The notes below the pieces were generated by a model. The model was not told where the DNA came from. It saw only the letters and a program-made list of their open reading frames with translations, and searched no databases. This document shows, one piece after another, positions 1 through 6,656 of a DNA stretch of 11,094 nucleotides. Origin of the DNA: DATFWC01 sp045801465 (lineage in GTDB: Bacteria; Pseudomonadota; Alphaproteobacteria; Rhizobiales; Xanthobacteraceae). The position numbers and the translations under genes are program-made. Numbering within the stretch: position 1 is the first letter of the stretch; each line of letters begins with the position of its first letter. The stretch lies in assembly GCA_045801465.1 (NCBI GenBank), contig JBJMSU010000163.1, positions 1 to 11,094 of the forward strand, given 5' to 3'.

Positions 1-1
1 C

Positions 2-556
2 AAGCTGCGCGGCGATCGCGAATGCGCCATGGCGCTGCTCGAGGCCGGTCTCGACGCGGGCTTCGACTTCGCCTACTCCTACGAGATCGAGAGCTGGGAC
101 GAGCTGTCCGTGCCACTGCATTTCCTGATGCCGGGCGGCGAGGTGCCGATCGTGCCGATCTACACGAACTGCGCGGCGCCGCCGCTGCCACGGCTGCGGC
201 GCTGTCACGAGATGGGCGCGTTCGTCGGCAGCTTCGTGCGCGCATATCCGGGCGCGCGGCGCGTGGCCCTGGTCGCCAGCGGCGGCATCTCGCACTGGGT
301 CGGCACGCCCGACACCGGCCGCATCAATCCCGAGTGGGACCAGCGCGTGCTCGACCACATCGCGCGCGCGGACATCGAGCCGCTGCTCGCGCTGACGCAC
401 GCCGATATCGAGCGCGACGGCGGCAATGGCGGCCAGGAGATTCGCAACTGGGTCGCGCTGCTCGGCGCCGTGCCCGGCTGGAAGGGCGAGGCGCTCGCCT
501 ATGAGCCGGTCGCGGAGTGGATCACCGGCTGCGCGACGGTATGGGTGCACGCATGA
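2..556 (+). CDS. LigB-type extradiol ring-cleavage dioxygenase, catalytic subunit (5'-truncated by window edge)
   Basis: This is the C-terminal part of a class III (LigB superfamily) extradiol dioxygenase, a non-haem Fe(II) enzyme that opens catechol-type rings with O2 in the cytoplasm. The frame is open from base 2, so the true start and the N-terminal Fe-ligand histidines lie outside the window. Visible family marks are the GDRECAMALLEAGLDAGFDF stretch, a GGISHW motif whose His (bases 293-295) matches the catalytic His of LigB, and GGNGGQEIRNW, whose Glu (bases 437-439) lies 48 residues later, where the third Fe ligand is expected. The LigB matches are from memory of the family. The stop codon overlaps the ATG of the LigA-like gene (ATGA at 553-556), so the two are probably translationally coupled. 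The substrate could be protocatechuate, gallate, an aminophenol or another catechol; nothing here decides. The family is certain, the substrate is not. Confidence 0.88.
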   Translation, partial: KLRGDRECAMALLEAGLDAGFDFAYSYEIESWDELSVPLHFLMPGGEVPIVPIYTNCAAPPLPRLRRCHEMGAFVGSFVRAYPGARRVALVASGGISHWVGTPDTGRINPEWDQRVLDHIARADIEPLLALTHADIERDGGNGGQEIRNWVALLGAVPGWKGEALAYEPVAEWITGCATVWVHA

Positions 557-771
557 CGCCCACCGTGTCGTACGCGCTGAACAAGGTACTGACGGCCGTC
601 GCCCGGCAGCACGCCATGAAACCGGCGCTGTCCGACGACGATCTGGCCGGTCACACGCTGAGCGAGCCGGAGCGCGCGGCCCTCAAGGCCGGCGACATCG
701 ACGCGCTCTATCGGCTGGGCGCGAACCCGTACCTGATCCGCCGCGTCTTTCGCGCTCGCTTCAAGATCTGA
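553..771 (+). CDS. LigA-like small subunit of extradiol dioxygenase
   Basis: A 72-residue protein resembling the alpha (LigA) subunit of protocatechuate 4,5-dioxygenase, which in the family caps the active site of the LigB subunit. The family pattern is in its second half: LSEPERAALKAGDIDALYRLGANPYLIRR (first 15 residues are a typical 'E.....aGD...LY.lG' helix pair). The ATG at 553 was chosen because it overlaps the preceding stop as ATGA and starts directly before the conserved helix. A longer reading from 517 in the same frame would lie inside the upstream gene. Classical LigA is about 140 residues, so this is a short form holding mainly the core helical domain. The B-then-A order matches the domain order of fused gallate dioxygenases rather than the ligA-ligB order of Sphingobium (recalled knowledge). 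The stop is 3 bases from the stop of the convergent ATPase gene. Confidence 0.8.
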   Translation: MTPTVSYALNKVLTAVARQHAMKPALSDDDLAGHTLSEPERAALKAGDIDALYRLGANPYLIRRVFRARFKI

Positions 772-774
772 GCG

Positions 775-1854
775 TCAGCGCCGCAGCGCCACGCATGACG
801 CCGGGTCGACGGCGAGGATCACCGCGTCTCCGCCGGAGAACCGTGGTGCGACCGGCGCCGTGACCCGCAGCGTGACGTCCGCGCCGTCCACCGTCACCTG
901 GTACTCGACCGCCGCCCCGAGATAGCTCGCGCGCCGCACCGTGCCCGCGAAGACGTTGTCTCCCCGCGCGCTGCCCGCCGGCGCTGCAAGGCGGATCTCG
1001 TGCGGGCGGATCGAGACCAGCGCGGCCGCGCCAGGTGTGAGGTTCTTGTCGCCGACCCGCAGGCGCCACGTCCCGCGCGCAACCGTGTCCGCTCCGGTGG
1101 CCGTGGCCTCGACGATGTTGGTCTTGCCGATGAACTCGGCCACGAAGCGCGACTGCGGCCGGCGAAAGAGGTCCTCCGGCACGCCGACCTGCGCGAGCCG
1201 CCCCTGCTCGAGCACGGCCACGCGGTCGGAGATCACCATGGCCTCCGCCTGGTCGTGGGTGACGTAGAGCGTGGTGATGCCGAACGCCTCGTGCAGCCGG
1301 CGGATCTCGAAGCGCATCTCCTCGCGCAGGTTCGCGTCGAGATTCGACAGCGGCTCGTCGAGCAGCAGGATCTCGGGCTCCACCACGAGGCTGCGCGCCA
1401 GCGCCACGCGCTGCTGCTGGCCGCCGGACAATTCGTTGGGATAGCGCTGCTCGAGGGCGGCGAGATTGACCAGCGCGAGCGTCTCCTCGACCTTGCGCCG
1501 CGCCTGGGCCGCCGGGACTTTGCGAATCTTCAAGCCGAACACGACGTTCTCGAACACCGTCTTGTGCGGCCACACCGCGTAGTTCTGGAACACCATGCCC
1601 ATGCGGCGGGCGTCCGGCGGCACCACATGGCCGGGCGACGAGACGAGTCGTCCGTCCACGTGGATGGTGCCGGCATCGGGCACGATATAGCCGGCGATCA
1701 GCCGCAGCGTCGTCGTCTTGCCGCAGCCGCTCGGACCCAGCAGGGTGACGAACTGGTTGTCGTTGATGTCGAGATCGAGATCCGAGACGGCCGCCACGTC
1801 GGCGTCGCGCGCGCCGAAATGCTTCGACAGCCCCTTGATGGTGATGCCCGCCAT
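775..1854 (-). CDS. ABC importer ATP-binding protein, ferric-ion/polyamine (FbpC/PotA-like) class
   Basis: A 359-residue cytoplasmic ATPase that powers the permease encoded just upstream. Motifs are complete: Walker A GPSGCGKTT (residues 40-48), Q-loop Gln90, signature LSGGQ (142-146) followed by QQR, Walker B LLLDEP (Asp166, Glu167), D-loop SNLD, and H-loop His200 in VTHDQAEAM. The C-terminal third (about 235-359) reads as a TOBE-type regulatory domain with the usual SIRPHEIRL segment. Length and layout fit FbpC, PotA and CysA relatives. The fused two-domain permease partner favours the Fe(III)-type branch, but the substrate is not proven. The start ATG at 1854 shares one base with the permease stop (TAATG), and an AGGGAG at 1865-1870 (read on the minus strand) is 10 bases upstream. 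The same frame stays open far into the permease gene, so an automatic caller could wrongly extend it. Confidence 0.93.
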   Translation of the reverse strand: MAGITIKGLSKHFGARDADVAAVSDLDLDINDNQFVTLLGPSGCGKTTTLRLIAGYIVPDAGTIHVDGRLVSSPGHVVPPDARRMGMVFQNYAVWPHKTVFENVVFGLKIRKVPAAQARRKVEETLALVNLAALEQRYPNELSGGQQQRVALARSLVVEPEILLLDEPLSNLDANLREEMRFEIRRLHEAFGITTLYVTHDQAEAMVISDRVAVLEQGRLAQVGVPEDLFRRPQSRFVAEFIGKTNIVEATATGADTVARGTWRLRVGDKNLTPGAAALVSIRPHEIRLAAPAGSARGDNVFAGTVRRASYLGAAVEYQVTVDGADVTLRVTAPVAPRFSGGDAVILAVDPASCVALRR

Positions 1855-3608
1855 TACGCCACCGCTCCCTCGCGTCCGCCGCGCGCCGCGATGCCGCCGC
1901 CCCCGATCTTGTAGGCGAGCCAGATGGCGACGCCGATGATTGCCATGTTGATCATGGCGAGCGCCGCCACCGGCTCGGTGTAGCCGGTCTCGTAGAGATT
2001 GAACACCGCGACCGCCAAGGTGATCGAGCTCGAGCTGAACAAGAGGATCGACGCGGACAGCTCCTGGATCACCGGCACGAAGACGAGGAGCCAGCCGGCG
2101 AACAGGCCCGGCCGGATCAGCGGCAGCGTCACCTCGCGCATGGTGGTCGTCCACGAGGCGCCGAGAATCTGCGCGCTCTCCTCCAGCGAGGGGTCGACCT
2201 GGCGCAGCGAGGCGTTGGCCGAGCGCACGCCGAGCGGGATATAGCGGCCCACATAGGCGAGCAGCAGGATCGCCATGGTGCCGTAGAGCGCGAGCGGCAT
2301 CTTGAGCCAGAACTGGATCAGCGCCACCGCGACCACGATGCCGGGCAAGCCGAGCGGGACGAGCGCGGCATAGTCGAGGAGCTTGCGTCCGGGAACGCGC
2401 GAGCGCAGGTCGATCCAGCCGATGACGGCGCCGAGCAGCACCGCGATCGAGGCGGCGAGCAGGGCGAGCACCAGGCTGTTGGCGATCGCGCGCTGCGTCA
2501 CGTTGTATTCGAACAGGATGAAGCGGTAGTTGGCGAGCGTGAGGTTCTTCCAGAAATCGAGCCCCCACGATTTCGAGAACGACACGGCGAGAAGGGTCGA
2601 ATACGGAGCAATGATGGAAACCAGAAACACGAGAACGGCGAAGCCGAACAGCACCCATCGCAGCGGCCCGAGCGCCATCAGCTGCGGCCGCGAGCCCTTG
2701 CCGGCGAGCGTCACATAGGAGCGCCGCGCCAGGAAGGCGCGCTGCAGATAGAGCGCCGCCACCGTGATGATGACGAACACCAGCGACAGCGCCGAGGCGA
2801 GCCCGTACTCGGGCGGATAGTCGAACAGCGCGTAGATGCGCGTCGGCAGGGTGACGACGCGGCCGGGCAGGCCGATGATCGCCTGCGACCCGAACAGCGC
2901 GATGGCGTTGACGAACGCGAGCAGCGTGCCTGAGAGGACCGCCGGGGCGACCAGCGGCAGCGTGATCGATACGGCGGTCCGGAGCTTGCTGGCGCCGAGG
3001 ATCTGCGCCGCCTCCTCGTACGAGGCATCGACCGATTGCAGCGCGCTGGAGGCGAGCAGGAACACGAACGGAAACGTGTGCAGCACGGTAACGAGCACGA
3101 GCCCGGTCATGGAAAAGATATTGAAGGTGAGCCACGGCAGGCCGGCGACGTCGCGCACCAGCACGTTGATCAATCCGGCATTGGGGCTGAACAGGTAGAC
3201 GAAGGCGATCGCGGTGAGGAACGGCGGCGACAGGTAGGACAGCGTTGCGGTGACCTTGATCAACCCCTTGCCGGGCACGTCGGTGCGGCTCACCGCCCAC
3301 GCCAGCAGGAGGCCGATGACCAAACTGAACAGACCGGTCCAGGCGCCGAGGATGAGCGAGTTCTGCAAGGCCGAAAGGTACAGCCGCCCGGTCAAGACCT
3401 CGGCGAAATGCTCGAAGCTCAGCCCCTGCTCGCCGCGTACGCTGCCGATGAGCAGGAAGGTGAGCGGCAGCACCACCAGCACGATGAGCGCGACCACCGC
3501 GGCCGCCATGATGACGTGTTCGAGCCGCCATCGCGGCACGCGTCGCACCAGGCGCGGCGCCGGCATCGTCAGGGTGGCGGCGGTCCCGCCGGCAGGTGTC
3601 GCGTCCAT
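1854..3608 (-). CDS. ABC importer permease with two fused transmembrane domains (FbpB-like)
   Basis: A 584-residue inner-membrane permease built of two homologous halves, each with about six hydrophobic segments. Each half carries a cytoplasmic EAA loop that docks on the ATPase: one begins EEAAQILGASKL (residues 198-209) and ends in LPLVAPAVLSG. The other begins EESAQILGASW (476-486) and ends in LPLIRPGLFAG. This single-chain arrangement is typical of Fe(III) permease FbpB and its relatives, which also include 2-aminoethylphosphonate and other carboxylate or metal importers. The ATG at 3608 was chosen; a TTG directly before it at 3611 would add one residue. No strong ribosome site is visible. 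The N-terminal 30 residues are polar and basic before the first membrane segment. The gene is first in a two-gene minus-strand unit with the ATPase. No binding-protein gene precedes it: the next gene upstream is divergent. Confidence 0.9.
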   Translation of the reverse strand: MDATPAGGTAATLTMPAPRLVRRVPRWRLEHVIMAAAVVALIVLVVLPLTFLLIGSVRGEQGLSFEHFAEVLTGRLYLSALQNSLILGAWTGLFSLVIGLLLAWAVSRTDVPGKGLIKVTATLSYLSPPFLTAIAFVYLFSPNAGLINVLVRDVAGLPWLTFNIFSMTGLVLVTVLHTFPFVFLLASSALQSVDASYEEAAQILGASKLRTAVSITLPLVAPAVLSGTLLAFVNAIALFGSQAIIGLPGRVVTLPTRIYALFDYPPEYGLASALSLVFVIITVAALYLQRAFLARRSYVTLAGKGSRPQLMALGPLRWVLFGFAVLVFLVSIIAPYSTLLAVSFSKSWGLDFWKNLTLANYRFILFEYNVTQRAIANSLVLALLAASIAVLLGAVIGWIDLRSRVPGRKLLDYAALVPLGLPGIVVAVALIQFWLKMPLALYGTMAILLLAYVGRYIPLGVRSANASLRQVDPSLEESAQILGASWTTTMREVTLPLIRPGLFAGWLLVFVPVIQELSASILLFSSSSITLAVAVFNLYETGYTEPVAALAMINMAIIGVAIWLAYKIGGGGIAARGGREGAVA

Positions 3609-3716
3609 CAAGATTCGCCGTTACGCCAACGCAATCGATCGCGGGCCGTCCAATGAAGCTCTAAGATAGCAATAGCGCGAGAGCCGATGGCGAAAAAGGG
3701 TCCCGCCAGCCGCATC

Positions 3717-3726
3717 GCCCATGGGC
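3717..3726. promoter_or_regulatory. Perfect 10-bp palindrome in the divergent intergenic region (candidate operator)
   Basis: GCCCATGGGC is a perfect dyad. It extends to a 16-base dyad (3714-3729) with one mismatched pair. It lies between the divergent permease and Nudix genes, 20 bases before the Nudix ATG. Its position would suit a repressor site, but no promoter can be placed with confidence and a chance palindrome in GC-rich DNA is possible. Confidence 0.2.
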
Positions 3727-3746
3727 AATGAATCCGGGCAAGAGAA

Positions 3747-4313
3747 ATGACGTTTCAAATCATCAGCACCGACACGCTTCATTCGGGCCGCAGCAAGTTC
3801 CTGATCCTGACCATCCGCCTCCCCGATGGCGGGACCATGCGGCGTGAGGTCGAGGATCACGGGGCGGCCGTTTGCGTGCTGCCGTACGACCCGGAGCGCC
3901 GCACCGCCATTCTGGTGCGTCAGCTCCGCGCGCCGGTGTTTCTGGCGGCGAAGCAACAAGAGACGCTCGAAGCCATCGCCGGCATCGTCGAGAGCGGCGA
4001 TCCGCAAGAATGCGGGCGCCGCGAGGCCTGGGAGGAGGCGGGCCTGAAGCTCAACACGCTGGAGCATATCGGAACCGTATGGACGATGCCGGGCGTCTCC
4101 ACGGAGCGCATGCATCTCTATCTTGCGGTCTGCCGTGAGACCGACCGTGCCGGGCCGGGCGGGGGGCTCGCCGACCAACATGAGAACACGACGCCGGTGG
4201 AGCTCGGTCTCGGCGATCTCGCCGCACAAGCGGATGCCGGACGACTCGACGACATGAAGACGATGCTTCTCGTGCAGACGTTGCGGTTGCGGCATCCCGG
4301 CCTGTTTGCATGA
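3747..4313 (+). CDS. Nudix hydrolase, ADP-ribose/GDP-mannose pyrophosphatase (NudK-like) type
   Basis: A 188-residue cytoplasmic Nudix-fold enzyme expected to hydrolyse a nucleotide sugar such as ADP-ribose or GDP-mannose using Mg2+ or Mn2+. The second half of the Nudix box is intact: REAWEEAGL at residues 92-100, giving the metal-binding glutamates 93, 96 and 97. The first half (AGIVESGDPQECGR, 78-91) deviates from the strict GX5EX7 spacing, in the way I recall for NudK-like enzymes. ETLEAIAGIVE before the box and VRQLRAPV earlier are typical of the ADP-ribose/GDP-mannose branch. The ATG at 3747 is preceded by an AAGAGAA purine run. The gene stands alone between two importers: it is divergent from the first and has 117 bases before the second. 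Its role may be general housekeeping. The exact substrate is open. Confidence 0.87.
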   Translation: MTFQIISTDTLHSGRSKFLILTIRLPDGGTMRREVEDHGAAVCVLPYDPERRTAILVRQLRAPVFLAAKQQETLEAIAGIVESGDPQECGRREAWEEAGLKLNTLEHIGTVWTMPGVSTERMHLYLAVCRETDRAGPGGGLADQHENTTPVELGLGDLAAQADAGRLDDMKTMLLVQTLRLRHPGLFA

Positions 4314-4379
4314 CGGGCGTCGAGGCGTCAGTATTCCGCCCCGGCGGTACATTTCTGGCAATCGCTTGGGGGCGATCCT

Positions 4380-4399
4380 GGGTTGAGCTTTTGGGTTGA
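4380..4399. repeat. Two direct GGGTTGA copies upstream of the binding-protein gene
   Basis: GGGTTGA occurs at 4380-4386 and again at 4393-4399, a 13-base period, 32 bases before the ATG of the binding-protein gene. Close by is a short inverted repeat, ATCGC (4361-4365) with GCGAT (4372-4376). The location suits an activator or repressor site for the liv-type operon, but 7-base repeats can arise by chance. Confidence 0.2.
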
Positions 4400-4417
4400 C
4401 CGACGCAACACCTCACG

Positions 4418-4424
4418 AGGGGAG
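4418..4424 (+). promoter_or_regulatory. Shine-Dalgarno site of the binding-protein gene
   Basis: AGGGGAG lies 6 bases before the ATG at 4431. It fixes this start over an in-frame TTG at 4383, which would place 16 polar residues before the signal peptide. Confidence 0.75.
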
Positions 4425-4430
4425 AACCAG

Positions 4431-5585
4431 ATGACGAGAAGGACTGTGGCCGTCGTGGCGGCCGCATTGCTGGTGGCGAGCGCCGTTGCCGCACCCGCGA
4501 AGGACAAGGTCAAGGTCGGATTCATCGGGCCGCTCACCGGCGGAGTTTCCGCCAATGGCATCGGCGGCCGCAACTCGGCGGAGCTCGCCGTCAAGCTGCG
4601 CAATGCCGAGCCGCAGGCGAAGTACGACTACGAGCTCACCGTGCTCGACGATGAATGCAAGCCCAACATCGGCGTGCAGGTGGCGACCAAGATGGCGGCG
4701 GACCGCTCGGTGATCGCGGCCGCGACCCACTATTGCTCGGCGGTAGCGATCGGCACGGTCGAGACCTATCACAAATTCGGATTTCCCATCATCGTCTGGG
4801 GCGCGGTGCTTCCCGACATCACCTATCGCAACAAGTTCGCCGAGGTGCATCGCGTCAACGGCACCATGATCAATCAGAACGAGACGGCCGCGCAGTTGAT
4901 GGCGAGTCAGGGTTTCAAAAAATGGGTGGTGATCCACGACACCACCGACTACGGCAAGGGACACAACAAGTACTTCTCCGAGGCCATCAAGCCGCTGGGG
5001 GCGGAAATCCTCGGGACCTTCGGCGTCACGGCCGACCAGCAGGATTTCACCGCCGAGCTGACCCAGGCCAAGGCGCTCAATCCCGAGGTCATCTATTTCG
5101 GCGGCCTGACGCCGATCGGCATCCGCATCCGCTCGCAGATGGACAAGGTCGGTCTCAACGCGGTGTTCCAGGGGACCTCGGGCATTAAGTCCGACGCCTT
5201 CATCGAGGGGCTCGGGCCGCTGGCCGAAGGCGCGCTGTCGTTCATCGAGGGCGGGCCGCTCGACAAGCTGCCGGGCGGGCAGTCTTTCAAGGCCGACTAC
5301 GACAAGGCCGGCTACAAGGAGCCGCCCGAAGCCTACGGCGCGTTCGCCTTCGCGGCCATGAAGCTCATCCTCGACAAGATCGAGGAGGTCGGGCCCAACC
5401 GCGCCAAGGTGCGCGATGCGCTCAACAAGGTCGCCAATTACCAATCCATCGTCGGTCCCGTCACCTTCGACGACCATGGCCAGAACACGGTGCCGATCAT
5501 CACCAAATACGTCGCCCAGGACGGCAAATGGGTGGTGTGGGAGGACAGCGAATACGCCAGCGGCAAACGCAAGCTGAGGAAGTGA
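4431..5585 (+). CDS. Branched-chain amino acid-type ABC transporter, periplasmic substrate-binding protein
   Basis: A 384-residue binding protein of the HAAT/LivK type (Peripla_BP_6 fold). It captures the substrate in the periplasm and delivers it to the LivH/LivM permease encoded downstream. A Sec signal peptide is plain: MTRR, a hydrophobic stretch of about 16 residues, and likely cleavage near residues 18-22 (ASAVAAPA). The mature protein begins KVKVGFIGPLTGGVSANG, the usual first strand and ligand loop of the family. Later marks are a VVIHDTTDYGKG segment for the second lobe and a PEVIYFGGLTPIG strand. Two cysteines (in DDECKPN and THYCSA) lie in the first lobe and might pair; this is inference. 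The ligand cannot be read from sequence: leucine-type amino acids, amides, or aromatic and other carboxylates are all used in this family. The ATG is set by the AGGGGAG site. A palindromic repeat separates the gene from livH. Confidence 0.93.
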   Translation: MTRRTVAVVAAALLVASAVAAPAKDKVKVGFIGPLTGGVSANGIGGRNSAELAVKLRNAEPQAKYDYELTVLDDECKPNIGVQVATKMAADRSVIAAATHYCSAVAIGTVETYHKFGFPIIVWGAVLPDITYRNKFAEVHRVNGTMINQNETAAQLMASQGFKKWVVIHDTTDYGKGHNKYFSEAIKPLGAEILGTFGVTADQQDFTAELTQAKALNPEVIYFGGLTPIGIRIRSQMDKVGLNAVFQGTSGIKSDAFIEGLGPLAEGALSFIEGGPLDKLPGGQSFKADYDKAGYKEPPEAYGAFAFAAMKLILDKIEEVGPNRAKVRDALNKVANYQSIVGPVTFDDHGQNTVPIITKYVAQDGKWVVWEDSEYASGKRKLRK

Positions 5586-5600
5586 CTCGCGCTTTCTCTC

Positions 5601-5686
5601 GTCATGGCCGGCCTCGTGCCGGCCATCTCGTTCAGGAGGGCACAGTGCGTCATAAGCGGGATCGCCGGGCCAAGCCCGGCGATGAC
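5601..5686. repeat. Double-hairpin intergenic palindromic repeat inside the liv-type operon
   Basis: Two perfect hairpins stand side by side. Arm ATGGCCGGC (5604-5612) pairs with 5618-5626 around a 5-base loop. Arm ATCGCCGGG (5661-5669) pairs with 5675-5683 around a 5-base loop. The outer ends also match as an inverted repeat (GTCAT at 5601-5605, ATGAC at 5682-5686). The shape and wording ('GTCATGGCCGGC...' to '...GGGCCAAGCCCGG') resemble the dispersed intergenic palindromes I recall from Bradyrhizobium and Rhodopseudomonas genomes. It fills most of the 145-base gap between the binding-protein gene and livH. There is no T-run after either hairpin, so it is not a classical terminator, but it could slow 3' decay or reduce read-through. 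Confidence 0.8.
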
Positions 5687-5715
5687 AAGTCTCAAAGGCT
5701 CGTTTCGCATTATTC

Positions 5716-5719
5716 GGAG
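5716..5719 (+). promoter_or_regulatory. Ribosome site deciding the livH start
   Basis: GGAG at 5716-5719 is the only Shine-Dalgarno-like sequence near the start of livH. It overlaps a possible GTG at 5719 but lies 11 bases before the GTG at 5731, so it supports the later start. The spacing is on the long side. Confidence 0.45.
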
Positions 5720-5730
5720 TGTTTGGCACC

Positions 5731-6651
5731 GTGGATATCGCCCTGTTCGGCCAGTACCTGATCAACGGGCTGATGCTCGGGGTGATCTACGGCCTTGTCG
5801 CCGTCGGATTCACGCTGTTCTTCGGCGTCCTCGACGTCATCAAGTTCTCCCACGGCGACGTGCTCACCGTGGGGGCATTCACGGCCTTCGCCACCTATCT
5901 GGCGCTCAAGGCCGCGCAGGTTGCTTCGCCTTGGCTCCAGCTCGTCGCCATGTCGCTCGTCGCCATGACCACGATGGGCTTGCTCGGCGCGCTGATCGCC
6001 AAGTATCTCGTGCTGCCGCTGCGCGGCGCGCCGGCGCTGAATACGCTGCTCATCACGCTGATGCTCGGCACCGTGCTGCGCGAGGGCGTGCGCCTCGGTT
6101 TTCCCGACGGCTCCAATCCCAAGCCGTTCCCGCGCTTGCTGCCGGCTGACGCGTTCAGCTTCGGCGCGCTGACGCTGCGCATCGATACGCTGATCCTGCT
6201 GTTCTCCGGCCTCGCCGTGATCGTCATCGTCAATCTGATCATCAACCGCACCAAGCTCGGCCTTGCCATCCGGGCGGTGGCGCAGGATGGCGAGACCGCA
6301 ATGACCATGGGGATCAATTTCACGGCCATCGTGCTTGCCACCTTTGCGATCGGATCCGCCGTGGCGGCGGTCGCCGGCGTGATGAACGGGCTCTATTACA
6401 ACGAGATCAATTTCGGCATGGGCCTTTTGCTCGGCGTGTTCGGCTTCAGCGCCGCCGTGGTGGGCGGGCTCGGCAATATCTACGGCGCGATCCTCGGCGG
6501 CTTCCTGTTCGCCGGCCTGCAGACGATCGGCGCCGTGGCGCTTCCCTTCGCCAGCGCCTACAAGGACGTGTTCGCGCTCGCCGTGCTGATCGCCATCATG
6601 GCGTGGCGGCCGACCGGCTTGATCGCCGAAAAGACGAGCGAGCGGGTGTGA
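5731..6651 (+). CDS. livH: Branched-chain amino acid-type ABC transporter permease, LivH family
   Basis: A 306-residue inner-membrane permease that forms the translocation path with LivM. Family hallmarks are the N-terminal GLMLGVIYGLVAVGFTLFFG followed by IKFSHGD. The cytoplasmic coupling region reads AIRAVAQDGETAMTMGIN, and the C-terminal half has VVGGLGNIYGAILGG and ends MAWRPTGLIAEK. Eight or so hydrophobic segments are visible, as usual for LivH (about 290-310 residues). GTG at 5731 was preferred because GGAG lies upstream; a GTG at 5719 would add four residues (MFGT), and automatic tools may choose it. The gene follows the palindromic repeat. Its stop overlaps a possible GTG start of livM (GTGA at 6648-6651), which points to one transcript and coupled translation of the H-M-G-F genes. 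The symbol is by family; the substrate is unproven. Confidence 0.92.
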   Translation: MDIALFGQYLINGLMLGVIYGLVAVGFTLFFGVLDVIKFSHGDVLTVGAFTAFATYLALKAAQVASPWLQLVAMSLVAMTTMGLLGALIAKYLVLPLRGAPALNTLLITLMLGTVLREGVRLGFPDGSNPKPFPRLLPADAFSFGALTLRIDTLILLFSGLAVIVIVNLIINRTKLGLAIRAVAQDGETAMTMGINFTAIVLATFAIGSAVAAVAGVMNGLYYNEINFGMGLLLGVFGFSAAVVGGLGNIYGAILGGFLFAGLQTIGAVALPFASAYKDVFALAVLIAIMAWRPTGLIAEKTSERV

Positions 6652-6656
6652 CGGCG

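Noticed and set aside
1000..1914. 304-codon plus-strand open frame opposite the importer ATPase
   Set aside because: It is a shadow of the ATPase gene with no recognisable motif.
1854..3531. Extension of the minus-strand ATPase frame through the permease gene, giving an apparent 918-residue protein
   Set aside because: The extension is arginine/alanine-rich frame-shifted reading of a clear permease gene; the ATPase has its own ATG at 1854 with family-typical N terminus.
3649..3654. TTGGAC on the minus strand as a -35 box for the permease gene
   Set aside because: No acceptable -10 box lies 16-18 bases downstream.
4336..4347. CCGCC/GGCGG inverted repeat after the Nudix gene as a terminator
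   Set aside because: Only two bases separate the arms and no T-run follows, so a stable terminator hairpin is unlikely.
3621..4361. 246-codon minus-strand open frame opposite the Nudix gene
   Set aside because: The Nudix box on the plus strand is clear, while the minus-strand reading has no known motif.
5645..5761. Short plus-strand frame starting at a GTG after AGGAGGG inside the palindromic repeat
   Set aside because: The purine run is only 4 bases from the GTG, the frame crosses the hairpin and overlaps livH out of frame, and its sequence is just translated repeat.
4413..5765. 450-codon minus-strand open frame opposite the binding-protein gene
   Set aside because: Composition follows antisense of a GC-rich gene, with no recognisable domain, and the plus strand encodes an obvious binding protein with a signal peptide and ribosome site.
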